The notes beneath the pieces are model-generated. The model had not been told where the DNA came from and ran no database searches. It saw only the letters and a program-made list of their open reading frames with translations. A DNA stretch of 64,000 nt. It comes from Acidimicrobiales bacterium. GTDB lineage: Bacteria > Actinomycetota > Acidimicrobiia > Acidimicrobiales > Iamiaceae. The position numbers and the translations under genes are program-made. The stretch covers positions 62,001 to 126,000 of the forward strand of contig DASZTW010000019.1 of the NCBI GenBank assembly GCA_035547835.1, read 5' to 3'. Shown here one piece after another: positions 1 to 7,534 of this stretch. Positions within the stretch are counted from its first letter, which is position 1; every line of letters starts with the position of its first letter.

Positions 1-2
1 GT

Positions 3-386
3 GGGATGTTCGGCCAGGGGCTGTTCCGCGGCAGCCAGACCCGCCTCAGCATCGTGCCCGAGCAGCACACCGACTTCATCTTCACGGCAGTGGGGGAGCA
101 GTTCGGGTTCTTCGGCGCCGGTCTGCTACTGGTGCTGTTCTGCCTGATGGTGTGGCGCATCTGGCGAACGGCGCTGCTGGCCCGCGACGAGTTCGGCACC
201 CTGATCTGCGTCGGCGTGCTGGCCATGCTCGTGTTCCACACGTTCGAGAACGTCGGCATGACCATGGGGATCATGCCGATCACCGGCATCCCGCTGCCGT
301 TCATGTCGTACGGCGGCTCGTCGACGCTGTTGAACTTCTTGGCCATCGGGTTCGTGCTCAACGTCCACATGCGCCGCTTCTCCTGA
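3..386 (+). CDS. rodA: RodA/FtsW-type SEDS peptidoglycan glycosyltransferase, C-terminal fragment
   Basis: This is the last ~127 residues of a SEDS-family integral membrane protein; the 5' end lies outside the window. SEDS proteins polymerise lipid II in the cytoplasmic membrane, and RodA serves lateral wall synthesis. Visible family signatures are PEQHTDFIF near the beginning, a GEQFGFFGA turn, two hydrophobic segments, and the C-terminal block GIPLPFMSYGGSS followed by a last membrane helix. The neighbourhood (radical-SAM pair, RNase E/G, rplU, rpmA downstream) is where rodA usually sits in actinobacteria, so I prefer RodA over FtsW. The family is certain; the exact paralogue is inferred from context. 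Confidence 0.88.
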   Translation, partial: GMFGQGLFRGSQTRLSIVPEQHTDFIFTAVGEQFGFFGAGLLLVLFCLMVWRIWRTALLARDEFGTLICVGVLAMLVFHTFENVGMTMGIMPITGIPLPFMSYGGSSTLLNFLAIGFVLNVHMRRFS

Positions 387-432
387 GACGACGGCAGGTT
401 TCGTGTCGCCCGGGTCGGGAAGGGCGGCTCCT

Positions 433-450
433 CGGCTGCGTCGGCAGCCG
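433..450 (+). terminator. Probable terminator after rodA
   Basis: Arms CGGCTGC (433-439) and GCAGCCG (444-450) pair perfectly around a GTCG loop and are followed by TCTCTC. The hairpin lies 47 bases after the rodA stop. There is no long T-run, which is usual for high-GC actinobacteria, so termination is inferred from structure and position. The rest of 387-567 shows no gene I can support. Confidence 0.5.
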
Positions 451-567
451 TCTCTCATGGCGAGGAGTCCGAACCATGCCCCTGTCCACCTCCGCGGCGC
501 TCGGCCGTGACGCCGATCGGCGTTCACGTCCGCCCATCTCCGTCATCTCCGATAACCTCCACCGCCC

Positions 568-1029
568 ATGACCCCGCCACACAGCTCTGCCCCCACGTCC
601 ATGCCGTCGCCTGCCCGTCAACGGTCCCGTCGCAGTCTCGCTCTCGTGGTCGCGTTGCTGGCCGTGCTGGTGCTCGGAGCGGCCGCCTGTTCGGGCGGCT
701 CCAGCAAGGTGCTGAAGACCACGACCACCAAGAGCCCGACCACGGAGGCCACGTCCGACACCGGGAGCTTCTCCGACACCGGGAGCTTCTCGGACTCCGG
801 CGACTTCTCCGACTCGTCCAGCTACAGCGACTTGCTGTCGGACCTCTCGAGCGACGACAGCGGCAGTTCGGGCGGCAGCCTCCGCGACATCTTCTTGAAC
901 TCCTGCGAGGGCAGCGGCGGCAGCAAGTCGTTGTGCGAGTGCGTGGCCGACAAGCTCGACTTCAGCGACCCCACGAGCCTCGTGACCGAGGCGCAGTCCG
1001 CTGCCCGCGAGTGCGTGAGCGGCGACTGA
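568..1029 (+). CDS. Small secreted lipoprotein with Ser/Asp-rich repeats, function unknown
   Basis: This 153-residue protein has a basic N-terminus, a hydrophobic stretch and a lipobox LGAAAC near residue 41, so it is predicted to be lipidated and anchored outside the membrane. A Thr-rich spacer leads into a short tandem repeat (GSFSDT, GSFSDS, GDFSDS) and a Ser/Asp-rich linker. The C-terminal ~45 residues hold four cysteines (C, CxC, C), suggesting a small disulfide-bonded domain. I do not recognise the family. A possible -10 (TAACCT, 553-558) lies nine bases before the ATG. The overlapping antisense reading frames have no recognisable domains. It is followed by a strong hairpin. Confidence 0.72.
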   Translation: MTPPHSSAPTSMPSPARQRSRRSLALVVALLAVLVLGAAACSGGSSKVLKTTTTKSPTTEATSDTGSFSDTGSFSDSGDFSDSSSYSDLLSDLSSDDSGSSGGSLRDIFLNSCEGSGGSKSLCECVADKLDFSDPTSLVTEAQSAARECVSGD

Positions 1030-1072
1030 CCCGTCGTCACCGACAATCGAGGCCACCTTGCGTCTGTGTCCA

Positions 1073-1102
1073 TCGCCCGGGTGCATGACTGCACCCGGGC
1101 GA
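1073..1102 (+). terminator. Strong GC-rich hairpin, probable terminator of the lipoprotein gene
   Basis: A perfect 13-bp inverted repeat (arms 1073-1085 and 1090-1102) with a TGAC loop lies 43 bases after the lipoprotein stop and 43 bases before the next gene. There is no U-tract. Stem length and intergenic placement favour termination, but a role in the 5' region of the next gene cannot be excluded. Confidence 0.6.
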
Positions 1103-1144
1103 GGCGCGGGTGCGGGGCCACTGAGGGTGAGTCGGTAACATCGA

Positions 1145-3106
1145 GTGATCATGACCTCGCTCTGGCCGCAGCTCGAGCCGCTCCTCATGCAGGTCGCCAA
1201 ACCTGCTCGCTACATCGGCTGCGAGGACGGCGCGGTGGTCCCTGACCACGATCCGCACAAGGTGGCCTGGCTGCTCGCCTACCCCGACACGTACGAGATC
1301 GGCCTGCCCAACCAGGGCCTGCAGGTGCTGGCCGAGATCCTCAACGAGCGCGCCGACGCGGTGGCCGAGCGAGCGTACGCACCTTGGCACGACCTCGAAG
1401 CCCTGCTCAGGGCCAACGGCCTGCCGCTCTTCTCGGTGGAGACCCACCGCGCGGCTGGGGACTTCGACCTGCTCGCGTTCAACCTGTCGGCCGAGCTCAC
1501 GTACACCAACCTGCTCAACATGGTCGACCTGGCGGGCGTCCCGGTGCGCACCGCTGACCGGTCGGTCGAGAACCCCCTCATCGGTGCGGGCGGCCACTGC
1601 ACTTACAACCCCGAGCCCATCGCCGACTTCCTCGACTTCGTGGTGCTCGGCGACGGCGAAGAAGCCGTCGGCGAGATCACCGAAGTGGTCGCCGACTGGA
1701 AGGCGAACGGGCGTGCCGGTGGGCGCGAGGCCGTGCATCGTGCCCTGGCGACGCTCGACGGGGTCTACGTCCCCGCGCTGTACGAAGCGGCGTTCGACGG
1801 GGACCTCTTCGGCGGCCTCACGCCGCTGGTGGCCGACGCGCCCGACGTGGTCGAAAAGCGCACCATCGCCGATCTCGCCGACTGGCCGTATCCGAAGCGC
1901 CAGCTCGTGCCGCTCACCGAGGTCGTGCACGACCGCCTCAACGTCGAGGTCTTCCGTGGCTGCACCCGCGGCTGCAGGTTCTGCCAAGCCGGGATGATCA
2001 CCCGCCCGGTGCGTGAACGCCCTGCCGAGCAGGTCCGCACGATGGTGGCCGCTGGTCTGCAGCGCACCGGATACGACGAAGTCGCGCTCACCTCGCTGTC
2101 GACCGCCGACTTCTCGGGCATCCAAGGCGTGCTCGACGAAGTGATGGACGATCCCGTCAACTGCGGCAAGGTCAGCGTGTCGTTGCCGAGCTTGCGGGTC
2201 GACGCGTTCGGGGTCGGCATCGCGGGCGCGATCCAAGGCGCCCGTCGCACCGGGCTGACCTTCGCGCCCGAGGCCGGTTCTTGGCGGCTGCGACAGGTGA
2301 TCAACAAGCTGATCCGCGAGGAAGACCTCTACGGGGCGGTCCGCTCGGCGTACAGCCAGGGCTGGCGCCGCATGAAGCTGTACTTCCTCACCGGCCTGCC
2401 GACCGAGACCGACCAGGACACGCTCGGCATCGCGGAGCTGGCCCGCAACGTGCTGGCGATCGGCAGGGAGTACCACCAGCGCCCGTCGGTCACCATCTCG
2501 GTCGGCGGGTTCGTGCCCAAGCCGTTCACGCCGTTCCAGTGGTTCGGCGCCAACACCGAGGACGAGCTGCGCCGCAAGATCGGCCTGCTGCGCGACGAGC
2601 TTCGCCGCGACCGCGGCATCGACCTCAAGTGGCACGATCCCCGCGCGACGGTCGCCGAGGCCATCATCAGCCGGGGTGACCGTCGCCTGGGGCCGGTCAT
2701 CGAACACGTGTGGCGACACGGCGGCACGTTCCAGGAGTGGTCGGAGTTCTTCGACCTCGACCTGTGGACGTCGGCGCTCGAGGCCCATGGCCTGACGGTC
2801 GAGCAGTTCGCGTACCGCCACCGCACCGAGGACGAGCCGCTCCCGTGGGATCACCTCTCGGCCGGCCTGCACCGCGACTTCCTGTGGCAGGACTGGCGCG
2901 ACGCACTCGCCGAGGTCGGCCTGCCCGACTGCCGGTGGACCCCGTGCTACGACTGCGGTGCATGCACCGGCTACGGCATCGAGCACGTGGTCGCCTCGGC
3001 AACCCCGCCGGCCGGCGGGAGTCAGGGCACCGGTGTCGAGCTCGCGTCCGGCGGCGAGGTCCCGATCACGCTGCTCCCCCGCAAGCCCGAGATGGCGGCC
3101 CGATGA
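1145..3106 (+). CDS. Radical SAM protein of the TIGR03960 type (B12-binding-like N-domain)
   Basis: This 653-residue protein has an N-terminal domain resembling the B12-binding-like Rossmann region of methylthiotransferase-type radical SAM enzymes. A radical SAM core follows, with the cluster motif CTRGCRFC (Cys 273, 277 and 280) that should bind a SAM-ligating [4Fe-4S] cluster. A C-terminal CYDCGAC motif could hold further metal. The family is conserved across actinobacteria and firmicutes beside a TIGR03936-type partner, as here, and its substrate is not established. The stop overlaps the partner's start (ATGA), so the two are translationally coupled. The start is GTG 1145 or ATG 1151. A possible -10 (TAACAT, 1136-1141) just upstream suggests a leaderless or very short-leader mRNA. 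Confidence 0.88.
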   Translation: MIMTSLWPQLEPLLMQVAKPARYIGCEDGAVVPDHDPHKVAWLLAYPDTYEIGLPNQGLQVLAEILNERADAVAERAYAPWHDLEALLRANGLPLFSVETHRAAGDFDLLAFNLSAELTYTNLLNMVDLAGVPVRTADRSVENPLIGAGGHCTYNPEPIADFLDFVVLGDGEEAVGEITEVVADWKANGRAGGREAVHRALATLDGVYVPALYEAAFDGDLFGGLTPLVADAPDVVEKRTIADLADWPYPKRQLVPLTEVVHDRLNVEVFRGCTRGCRFCQAGMITRPVRERPAEQVRTMVAAGLQRTGYDEVALTSLSTADFSGIQGVLDEVMDDPVNCGKVSVSLPSLRVDAFGVGIAGAIQGARRTGLTFAPEAGSWRLRQVINKLIREEDLYGAVRSAYSQGWRRMKLYFLTGLPTETDQDTLGIAELARNVLAIGREYHQRPSVTISVGGFVPKPFTPFQWFGANTEDELRRKIGLLRDELRRDRGIDLKWHDPRATVAEAIISRGDRRLGPVIEHVWRHGGTFQEWSEFFDLDLWTSALEAHGLTVEQFAYRHRTEDEPLPWDHLSAGLHRDFLWQDWRDALAEVGLPDCRWTPCYDCGACTGYGIEHVVASATPPAGGSQGTGVELASGGEVPITLLPRKPEMAAR

Positions 3107-3861
3107 CCCGGGTGCGCGTGCGGTTCACCAAGCACGGCAAAGTGCGCTTCACGAGCCACCGCGACACCGCCAGGATCTGGGAGCGGGCGTTGCGGAAGGC
3201 CTCGATCGAGGTCGCCTACTCCGAAGGTTTCTCGCCTCGCCCGAAGCTCCACTTCGGCTTGGCGCTGCCGACCGGCTACGAGTCGGATGCCGAGTACCTC
3301 GACGTAGACCTCGCCGGCGCCGCCGGCGTGGACGAGATCACCACCTTCCCCGACCGCCTCACCACGGCCCTCCCCATCGGGATGGCCGCCACGGCGGCCG
3401 AGACCCTCGAGCCTGGCGCTCCGTCGCTCCAGCAAGCCGTCACTGTCTGCGGCTGGCGAGTGGCGGTCCCCGGGCTCGGTCGCGACGACCTCGTGGCAAC
3501 GGTCGAGCGAGCGCTCGCCGCGACGGAGCTGTTCGTGACCCGCACCCGCAAGGGTGTCGAGACCACCGACGACGTGCGGCCGTGCATCGCTGCGCTCGAC
3601 GTCGGCAGTACCACCGACCACGGGACCGAGCTCATCGCCGAGCTCGGCACCCAGCCCCGTGCGCTTCGCCCGGCCGAGCTCCTCGCTGCGCTCGACCCGG
3701 CACCCACGGAGGGGCTGGTCACCCGCACACACCAATGGATCGAGCACGACGGGGAGCGCCGGGAACCACTCGTGGCCACCCGGCCCGCCGAGGTGGGTGC
3801 AGTCGCACCCTCGGCACCGGCCCGCCCCGAAGCTCCGCACGCGACGGCGCGTGCGTCATGA
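3103..3861 (+). CDS. Radical-SAM-linked protein, TIGR03936 / DUF2344 family
   Basis: This 252-residue cytosolic protein opens with the family signature: RVRFTKHGKVRFTSHRDTARIWERA, seen here as FTKHGKVRFTSH followed by an Arg-rich helix and then EGFSPRPKLHFGLALPTG. Members are encoded beside, or fused to, TIGR03960 radical SAM proteins and are presumed to form a complex with them. The biochemical role is unknown. The gene starts inside the stop codon of the radical SAM gene and is followed 15 bases later by RNase E/G, a conserved arrangement that hints at RNA or ribosome-related work. The start at 3103 is fixed by the ATGA overlap and by the family N-terminus. Confidence 0.85.
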   Translation: MTRVRVRFTKHGKVRFTSHRDTARIWERALRKASIEVAYSEGFSPRPKLHFGLALPTGYESDAEYLDVDLAGAAGVDEITTFPDRLTTALPIGMAATAAETLEPGAPSLQQAVTVCGWRVAVPGLGRDDLVATVERALAATELFVTRTRKGVETTDDVRPCIAALDVGSTTDHGTELIAELGTQPRALRPAELLAALDPAPTEGLVTRTHQWIEHDGERREPLVATRPAEVGAVAPSAPARPEAPHATARAS

Positions 3862-3876
3862 GAAGGGAACACACCC

Positions 3877-5670
3877 ATGGCCGACCACGGTCAGCCCGAC
3901 GAAACGTCCGGTTCCGACACCGGCAGCGGGGCCGTTCCGGCCCCGACCGCCGCACCCCGTAAGCCACAGATCGGCGACACGAGACCAGCCCCGCCCCCCG
4001 CCCCGAAGGCATCCGGTGGCGACGACAGCGCAGGATCCCGGTCCGATGGCCTGTCGGCGAGCGCCAAACGACGGCGTCGCCGCAACCGCAGCCGCAGCGG
4101 CAGCGGCAGCGGCGCAGCCGGAGCCAAGTCGGCAGGGGGTACGGCGGGCAACGGTGCTGCTGGCGCGCCGCGTCCGACCCAGAAGTCGGCGCCGACCGCG
4201 GCCGGCAAGGAGACGACAGCCACGGGCAAGGAAAGCGGCGGCCAACCGGCCTCCGCCAGGAGCGGCAACCGCTCCGCCCGCCGCCGAGGCAAGGCGACCC
4301 CGAAACCCAAGCCGGTCGAGGCCGTCACCAGCGACGAGCCGGTCGAGCTCTCCGACGACGCGCTCGAGCAGCGGCGCGGGAAGGCCCGCAACGGCCAGCC
4401 GGTGGGTCGGTACTCGATGGTCGTGCACCAGCACGCGGAGGCCACCCAGATCGCGGTGCTCGAGGGACGGTCGCTGCTCGAGTTCTACGTGTCCCGCCCC
4501 ACCGACGACGTCAACTTGATCCACGGCAACATCTACCTCGGCCGGGTCCAGAATGTGCTGCCCGGCATGGAAGCGGCCTTCGTCGACATCGGGACCCCGA
4601 AGAACGCGGTGCTGTACCGAGGCGACGTCCACTACGACCCCGACGACGTCGAGAGCAAGGGCGACGCGCCCCGGATCGAAGACGTGCTGAAGGCCAAGCA
4701 GTCGATCCTGTGCCAGGTCACCAAGAACCCGATCGGCGTGAAGGGTGCCCGTCTCACCCAGGAGATCTCCCTGCCGGGCCGGTTCGTGGTGCTCGTCCCG
4801 AACTCCACGACGTTCGGGATCTCCAAGCGACTGTCGGACAATGAACGCAAGCGACTCCGGTCGATCCTCGACCGGGTGAAACCCAAGCAGCACGGGGTGA
4901 TCATCCGCACCGCGGCGGAGGGGATCACAGGTGAAGAGATCGAGCGGGATGTCCGCCGGCTGCTGTCGCAGTGGGAGCAGATCGAGGCGCTCGCGAACGG
5001 GTCCAGAGCACCGACGCTGCTGTACCGCGAGCCCGACATGGCGGTCCGCGTGATCCGCGAGGAGTTCAACAAGGACTATCGCAAGGTCATCATCGACGAC
5101 CGCGCGCTGTACGAAGAAGTGCGCGAGTACGTGGCCAGCGTGTCACCCGCCCTGGCGGACCGGGTGGAGTACTACGACCCCGAGCGTGAGCCGCTGCCGG
5201 TGTTCGAGCGCTACCACGTGTACGAACAGCTCCAGAAGGCGCTCGACCGCAAGGTCTGGCTGCCGTCGGGCGGGTCGCTCATCATCGACCACACCGAGGC
5301 GCTGACGGTCATCGACGTGAACACCGGCAAGAACGTCGGCAAGTCCAACCTCGAGGACACGGTCTTCAAGAACAACCTCGAAGCGGCGCAGGAGATCGCC
5401 AAGCAGCTCCGTCTGCGCGACATCGGTGGCATCATCGTGATCGACTTCATCGACATGGAGATCCGCAAGAACCGCGACGAGGTCGTTCGGGTGTTCCGAG
5501 AGGCGCTGGCCCGCGACAAGACCCGCACCCAGGTGTTCGAGATCTCCGACCTGGGGTTGGTCGAGATGACCCGAAAGCGCATCGGGGAGGGTCTGTTGGT
5601 GTCCTTCGCCGACGAATGCCCCCACTGCGCCGGCCGGGGCATGATCCTCGACGCCTCGCTGTTGGGCTGA
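3877..5670 (+). CDS. rng: Ribonuclease E/G
   Basis: This 597-residue endoribonuclease has a ~170-residue low-complexity Arg/Lys/Ala/Ser-rich N-terminal extension, then the catalytic core. An S1-like RNA-binding segment contains NIYLGRVQNVLPGMEAAF. The catalytic aspartates sit in VIDVNTGKN (~residue 480) and DFIDME (~525). The Zn-link CPHC (~581-584) joins protomers in RNase E. It processes rRNA and mRNA from 5'-monophosphate ends. The extension is the usual location of disordered RNA- and protein-binding regions in actinobacterial enzymes. ATG 3877 follows the upstream gene by 15 bases with AGAAGGGAA as ribosome-binding site. Core assignment is firm; E versus G naming is conventional. Confidence 0.93.
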   Translation: MADHGQPDETSGSDTGSGAVPAPTAAPRKPQIGDTRPAPPPAPKASGGDDSAGSRSDGLSASAKRRRRRNRSRSGSGSGAAGAKSAGGTAGNGAAGAPRPTQKSAPTAAGKETTATGKESGGQPASARSGNRSARRRGKATPKPKPVEAVTSDEPVELSDDALEQRRGKARNGQPVGRYSMVVHQHAEATQIAVLEGRSLLEFYVSRPTDDVNLIHGNIYLGRVQNVLPGMEAAFVDIGTPKNAVLYRGDVHYDPDDVESKGDAPRIEDVLKAKQSILCQVTKNPIGVKGARLTQEISLPGRFVVLVPNSTTFGISKRLSDNERKRLRSILDRVKPKQHGVIIRTAAEGITGEEIERDVRRLLSQWEQIEALANGSRAPTLLYREPDMAVRVIREEFNKDYRKVIIDDRALYEEVREYVASVSPALADRVEYYDPEREPLPVFERYHVYEQLQKALDRKVWLPSGGSLIIDHTEALTVIDVNTGKNVGKSNLEDTVFKNNLEAAQEIAKQLRLRDIGGIIVIDFIDMEIRKNRDEVVRVFREALARDKTRTQVFEISDLGLVEMTRKRIGEGLLVSFADECPHCAGRGMILDASLLG

Positions 5671-5702
5671 CGCCAGGTTCGCCTCGGCGTCCGCGGATCC
5701 CG

Positions 5703-5735
5703 TACAATCGTCGATCGCGCCCAAACGGGCCCGTT
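5703..5735 (+). promoter_or_regulatory. Candidate promoter and leader palindrome for rplU-rpmA
   Basis: TACAAT at 5703-5708 is a near-consensus -10 in the 88-base gap before rplU. A perfect 12-bp palindrome AACGGGCCCGTT (5724-5735) lies in the resulting leader. Ribosomal protein operons are often autoregulated through leader structure, but I see only the palindrome and cannot claim an L21 leader. The -35 is weak. Confidence 0.4.
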
Positions 5736-5758
5736 CCGAATCCGAGGCAGATCCGAGC

Positions 5759-6064
5759 ATGTACGCAGTCATCAAGACCGGTGGAAAGCAGTACCGCGTG
5801 ACCGAGGGCGAGCAGCTCGCGGTCGAACGCCTCGGTGACGACGTCGACGAGGTGACGTTCACGCCGCTGCTGGTGGTCGACGGCGAAGCGGTGGTGTCGG
5901 GCGAGGCCCTGTCCGCCGCCAAAGTGACCGCCCGCGTGGTCGGCGACGCCAAAGGCCCGAAGATCACCGGGTTCACGTACAAGAACAAGACCAACCAGCG
6001 CACGCGGTGGGGCCACCGCCAGAAGCTGCACACCATCGAGATCACCGGCATCTCGAAAGGCTGA
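5759..6064 (+). CDS. rplU: 50S ribosomal protein L21
   Basis: The 101-residue protein has the full-length bL21 pattern: N-terminal MYAVIKTGGKQYRV, a central acidic strand region, and the C-terminal KNKTNQRTRWGHRQ rRNA-binding segment. It binds domain II/V regions of 23S rRNA. It is followed six bases after its stop by rpmA, the usual partner, and the pair precedes obgE across the inserted opposite-strand dgt gene. The start is set by the family N-terminus. Confidence 0.97.
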   Translation: MYAVIKTGGKQYRVTEGEQLAVERLGDDVDEVTFTPLLVVDGEAVVSGEALSAAKVTARVVGDAKGPKITGFTYKNKTNQRTRWGHRQKLHTIEITGISKG

Positions 6065-6070
6065 GAGACC

Positions 6071-6343
6071 ATGTCGAAGACCAAGGGCGGCGGTTCCACC
6101 CGGAACGGCCGTGACTCAGAAGCCAAGCGCCTCGGCGTGAAGGTCTATGCCGGCACCGAGATCAAGGCCGGCGCGATCATCGTGCGCCAGCGCGGCACCA
6201 AGTTCCACCCCGGCGACAACGTCGGGCGCGGCGGCGACGACACGCTGTTCGCCCTGGCGCCGGGCGTGGTCCGGTTCGGTTCCCGCAAGGGCCGCAAGCT
6301 GGTCAGCGTCGTACCGCACGACACGCCCGACAGCGGCGCCTGA
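6071..6343 (+). CDS. rpmA: 50S ribosomal protein L27
   Basis: The 90-residue protein has the bL27 hallmark [20 protein letters not shown] near the N-terminus and the [23 protein letters not shown] core. The N-terminal tail reaches the peptidyl-transferase centre. The start (MSKTKGGG) gives the mature-type N-terminus directly, without the cleavable extension known from staphylococcal L27. It is cotranscribed with rplU and ends in a hairpin shared with the convergent dgt gene. Confidence 0.97.
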   Translation: MSKTKGGGSTRNGRDSEAKRLGVKVYAGTEIKAGAIIVRQRGTKFHPGDNVGRGGDDTLFALAPGVVRFGSRKGRKLVSVVPHDTPDSGA

Positions 6344-6357
6344 CCCAGCCGTCAGGC
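6338..6357. terminator. Bidirectional hairpin between rpmA and dgt
   Basis: GCCTGAC (6338-6344) and GTCAGGC (6351-6357) form a 7-bp stem with a six-base loop that overlaps the stop codons of both convergent genes. Only eight bases separate the two genes, so this is the only available terminator space. Confidence 0.45.
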
Positions 6358-7461
6358 AGTTCGGGGCAAGGCGCTGGGCGCCCACCCCAGATGTTCGAGC
6401 GCGGCTCGCTGCGCGAAGCGATCCGTCATCCCGCTCACGTGCTGCACTGCCGCGGCTACTGCCGCGTCGGAGCGCGGCACCGGCGGCGCACCTGAGCTGG
6501 GCTCACCTCCTTCGGCTTGGCGCGCCGCGGGGTTGGCGGCGTACCAGTCGGTGAGATCACTGATCAGGCGGGCCGCCCGGTCGGCCTGCTCCACCGACTC
6601 GGGCCGGAGGTAGATCCGCTCGTAGTTGAACGCCCGGAATGCCGCCAGCGCCTCGGCTTCGGTGGCCCGCATGGCCACCACTCCTGTCTCGCCGATGGTC
6701 TCGACCATGGCGGTGATGAAGCGGTGGAGCTGCCCGCGGCGGTCGCGACCGACCACGCCCGCCACGTCGTCGGGCAGGTCCCGAGCGTGGACGATGCCCG
6801 CGGTGGCCGCGTCCTCGAAGTCGTGGCAGACATACGCGATGCGATCGGCCCACGCCACGATCTCGCCTTCGGGGGTGATCGGGGCGGGTCGGTTCCACGA
6901 GTGGTTGCGGACCGCGTCCAGCGTCTCCGCGCACAAGTTCATGGGCGCCAGCACGACATCGGCCCCGTAGACCGCGTGGTGGTAGCCGCCATCGACGAAC
7001 GGCGACAGCGCGCCTTCCGACGCGTGCCCCGCGGGACCGTGGCCGCAATCGTGGCCGGTGGCAGCGGCCGCCGTCAGCGCCACGTTGCAGCCGACCGGCC
7101 GGGCGATGCTCACCGCGACCTGCGCCACCTCGATGGCGTGGGTGAGGCGGGTGCGGAGGTGGTCGTCGTCGGGAGCGATGAAGACCTGACACTTGCCGGC
7201 GAGGCGGCGGAAGGCCCGGCTGTGCTGGATGCGATCGAGGTCGCGCTCGAAACAGGTCCGGAACGGGTCCGGCTCCTCGGCCACCGCCCGGTTGCCGGCG
7301 CCCAACGACTCCGTGGCACCTGGCGCGAGGCGGCCCTGATCGCCGGCCGGCTCCCGCTGGGCGCGGCTCCGCACCTCGCCGCCCACGAACGCGGCACGGC
7401 TCGGCCCGTGGGCCCAGTGGATCGGGCCGTCGGCCAAGTGGCGCGGCGCGTCGAACTCCAT
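6352..7461 (-). CDS. dgt: Deoxyguanosinetriphosphate triphosphohydrolase-like HD protein
   Basis: This 369-residue cytosolic protein is expected to hydrolyse dNTPs to nucleosides and triphosphate. HD-domain metal ligands are visible: H108 in RLTHAIEV, H137-D138 in TGHDCGH, and a later Asp in VAWADRIAYVCHD. The segment DRIQHSRAFRRLAGKCQVF is the conserved substrate-side motif. The length fits the dGTPase-like subfamily. It lies on the opposite strand between rpmA and obgE. TAAGGT at 7468-7473 followed by exactly six bases before ATG supports this start and a leaderless transcript. Substrate specificity within the family varies and is not readable from sequence. Confidence 0.88.
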   Translation of the reverse strand: MEFDAPRHLADGPIHWAHGPSRAAFVGGEVRSRAQREPAGDQGRLAPGATESLGAGNRAVAEEPDPFRTCFERDLDRIQHSRAFRRLAGKCQVFIAPDDDHLRTRLTHAIEVAQVAVSIARPVGCNVALTAAAATGHDCGHGPAGHASEGALSPFVDGGYHHAVYGADVVLAPMNLCAETLDAVRNHSWNRPAPITPEGEIVAWADRIAYVCHDFEDAATAGIVHARDLPDDVAGVVGRDRRGQLHRFITAMVETIGETGVVAMRATEAEALAAFRAFNYERIYLRPESVEQADRAARLISDLTDWYAANPAARQAEGGEPSSGAPPVPRSDAAVAAAVQHVSGMTDRFAQRAALEHLGWAPSALPRTA

Positions 7462-7467
7462 GCCTTC

Positions 7468-7473
7468 ACCTTA
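7468..7473 (-). promoter_or_regulatory. -10 element of dgt (leaderless type)
   Basis: Read on the minus strand, TAAGGT is followed by GAAGGC and then ATG. This is one of seven starts in the window with TAnnnT exactly six bases before the start codon, which places the transcription start at or next to the first codon. Confidence 0.55.
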
Positions 7474-7522
7474 CGAACCGCGTGTGACGATCGTGGGCGA
7501 CCTCCACTTCGCGACACGCCAC

Positions 7523-7528
7523 TAGCCT
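7523..7528 (+). promoter_or_regulatory. -10 element of obgE (leaderless type)
   Basis: TAGCCT is followed by TGAGCG and then GTG 7535. The same TAnnnT-N6-start arrangement appears at dgt 50 bases away in the opposite direction, so 7462-7534 is a divergent promoter region. No convincing -35 is visible. Confidence 0.5.
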
Positions 7529-7534
7529 TGAGCG

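Noticed and set aside
1037-2986. A 649-residue minus-strand frame opposite the radical SAM gene
   Set aside because: Antisense shadow: low-complexity composition, no motif, while the plus frame has clear radical SAM signatures.
4021-4300. Arg/Ser/Gly codon repeats in the N-terminal part of RNase E/G as a DNA repeat or frameshift
   Set aside because: The frame is continuous and such low-complexity extensions are common in actinobacterial RNase E.
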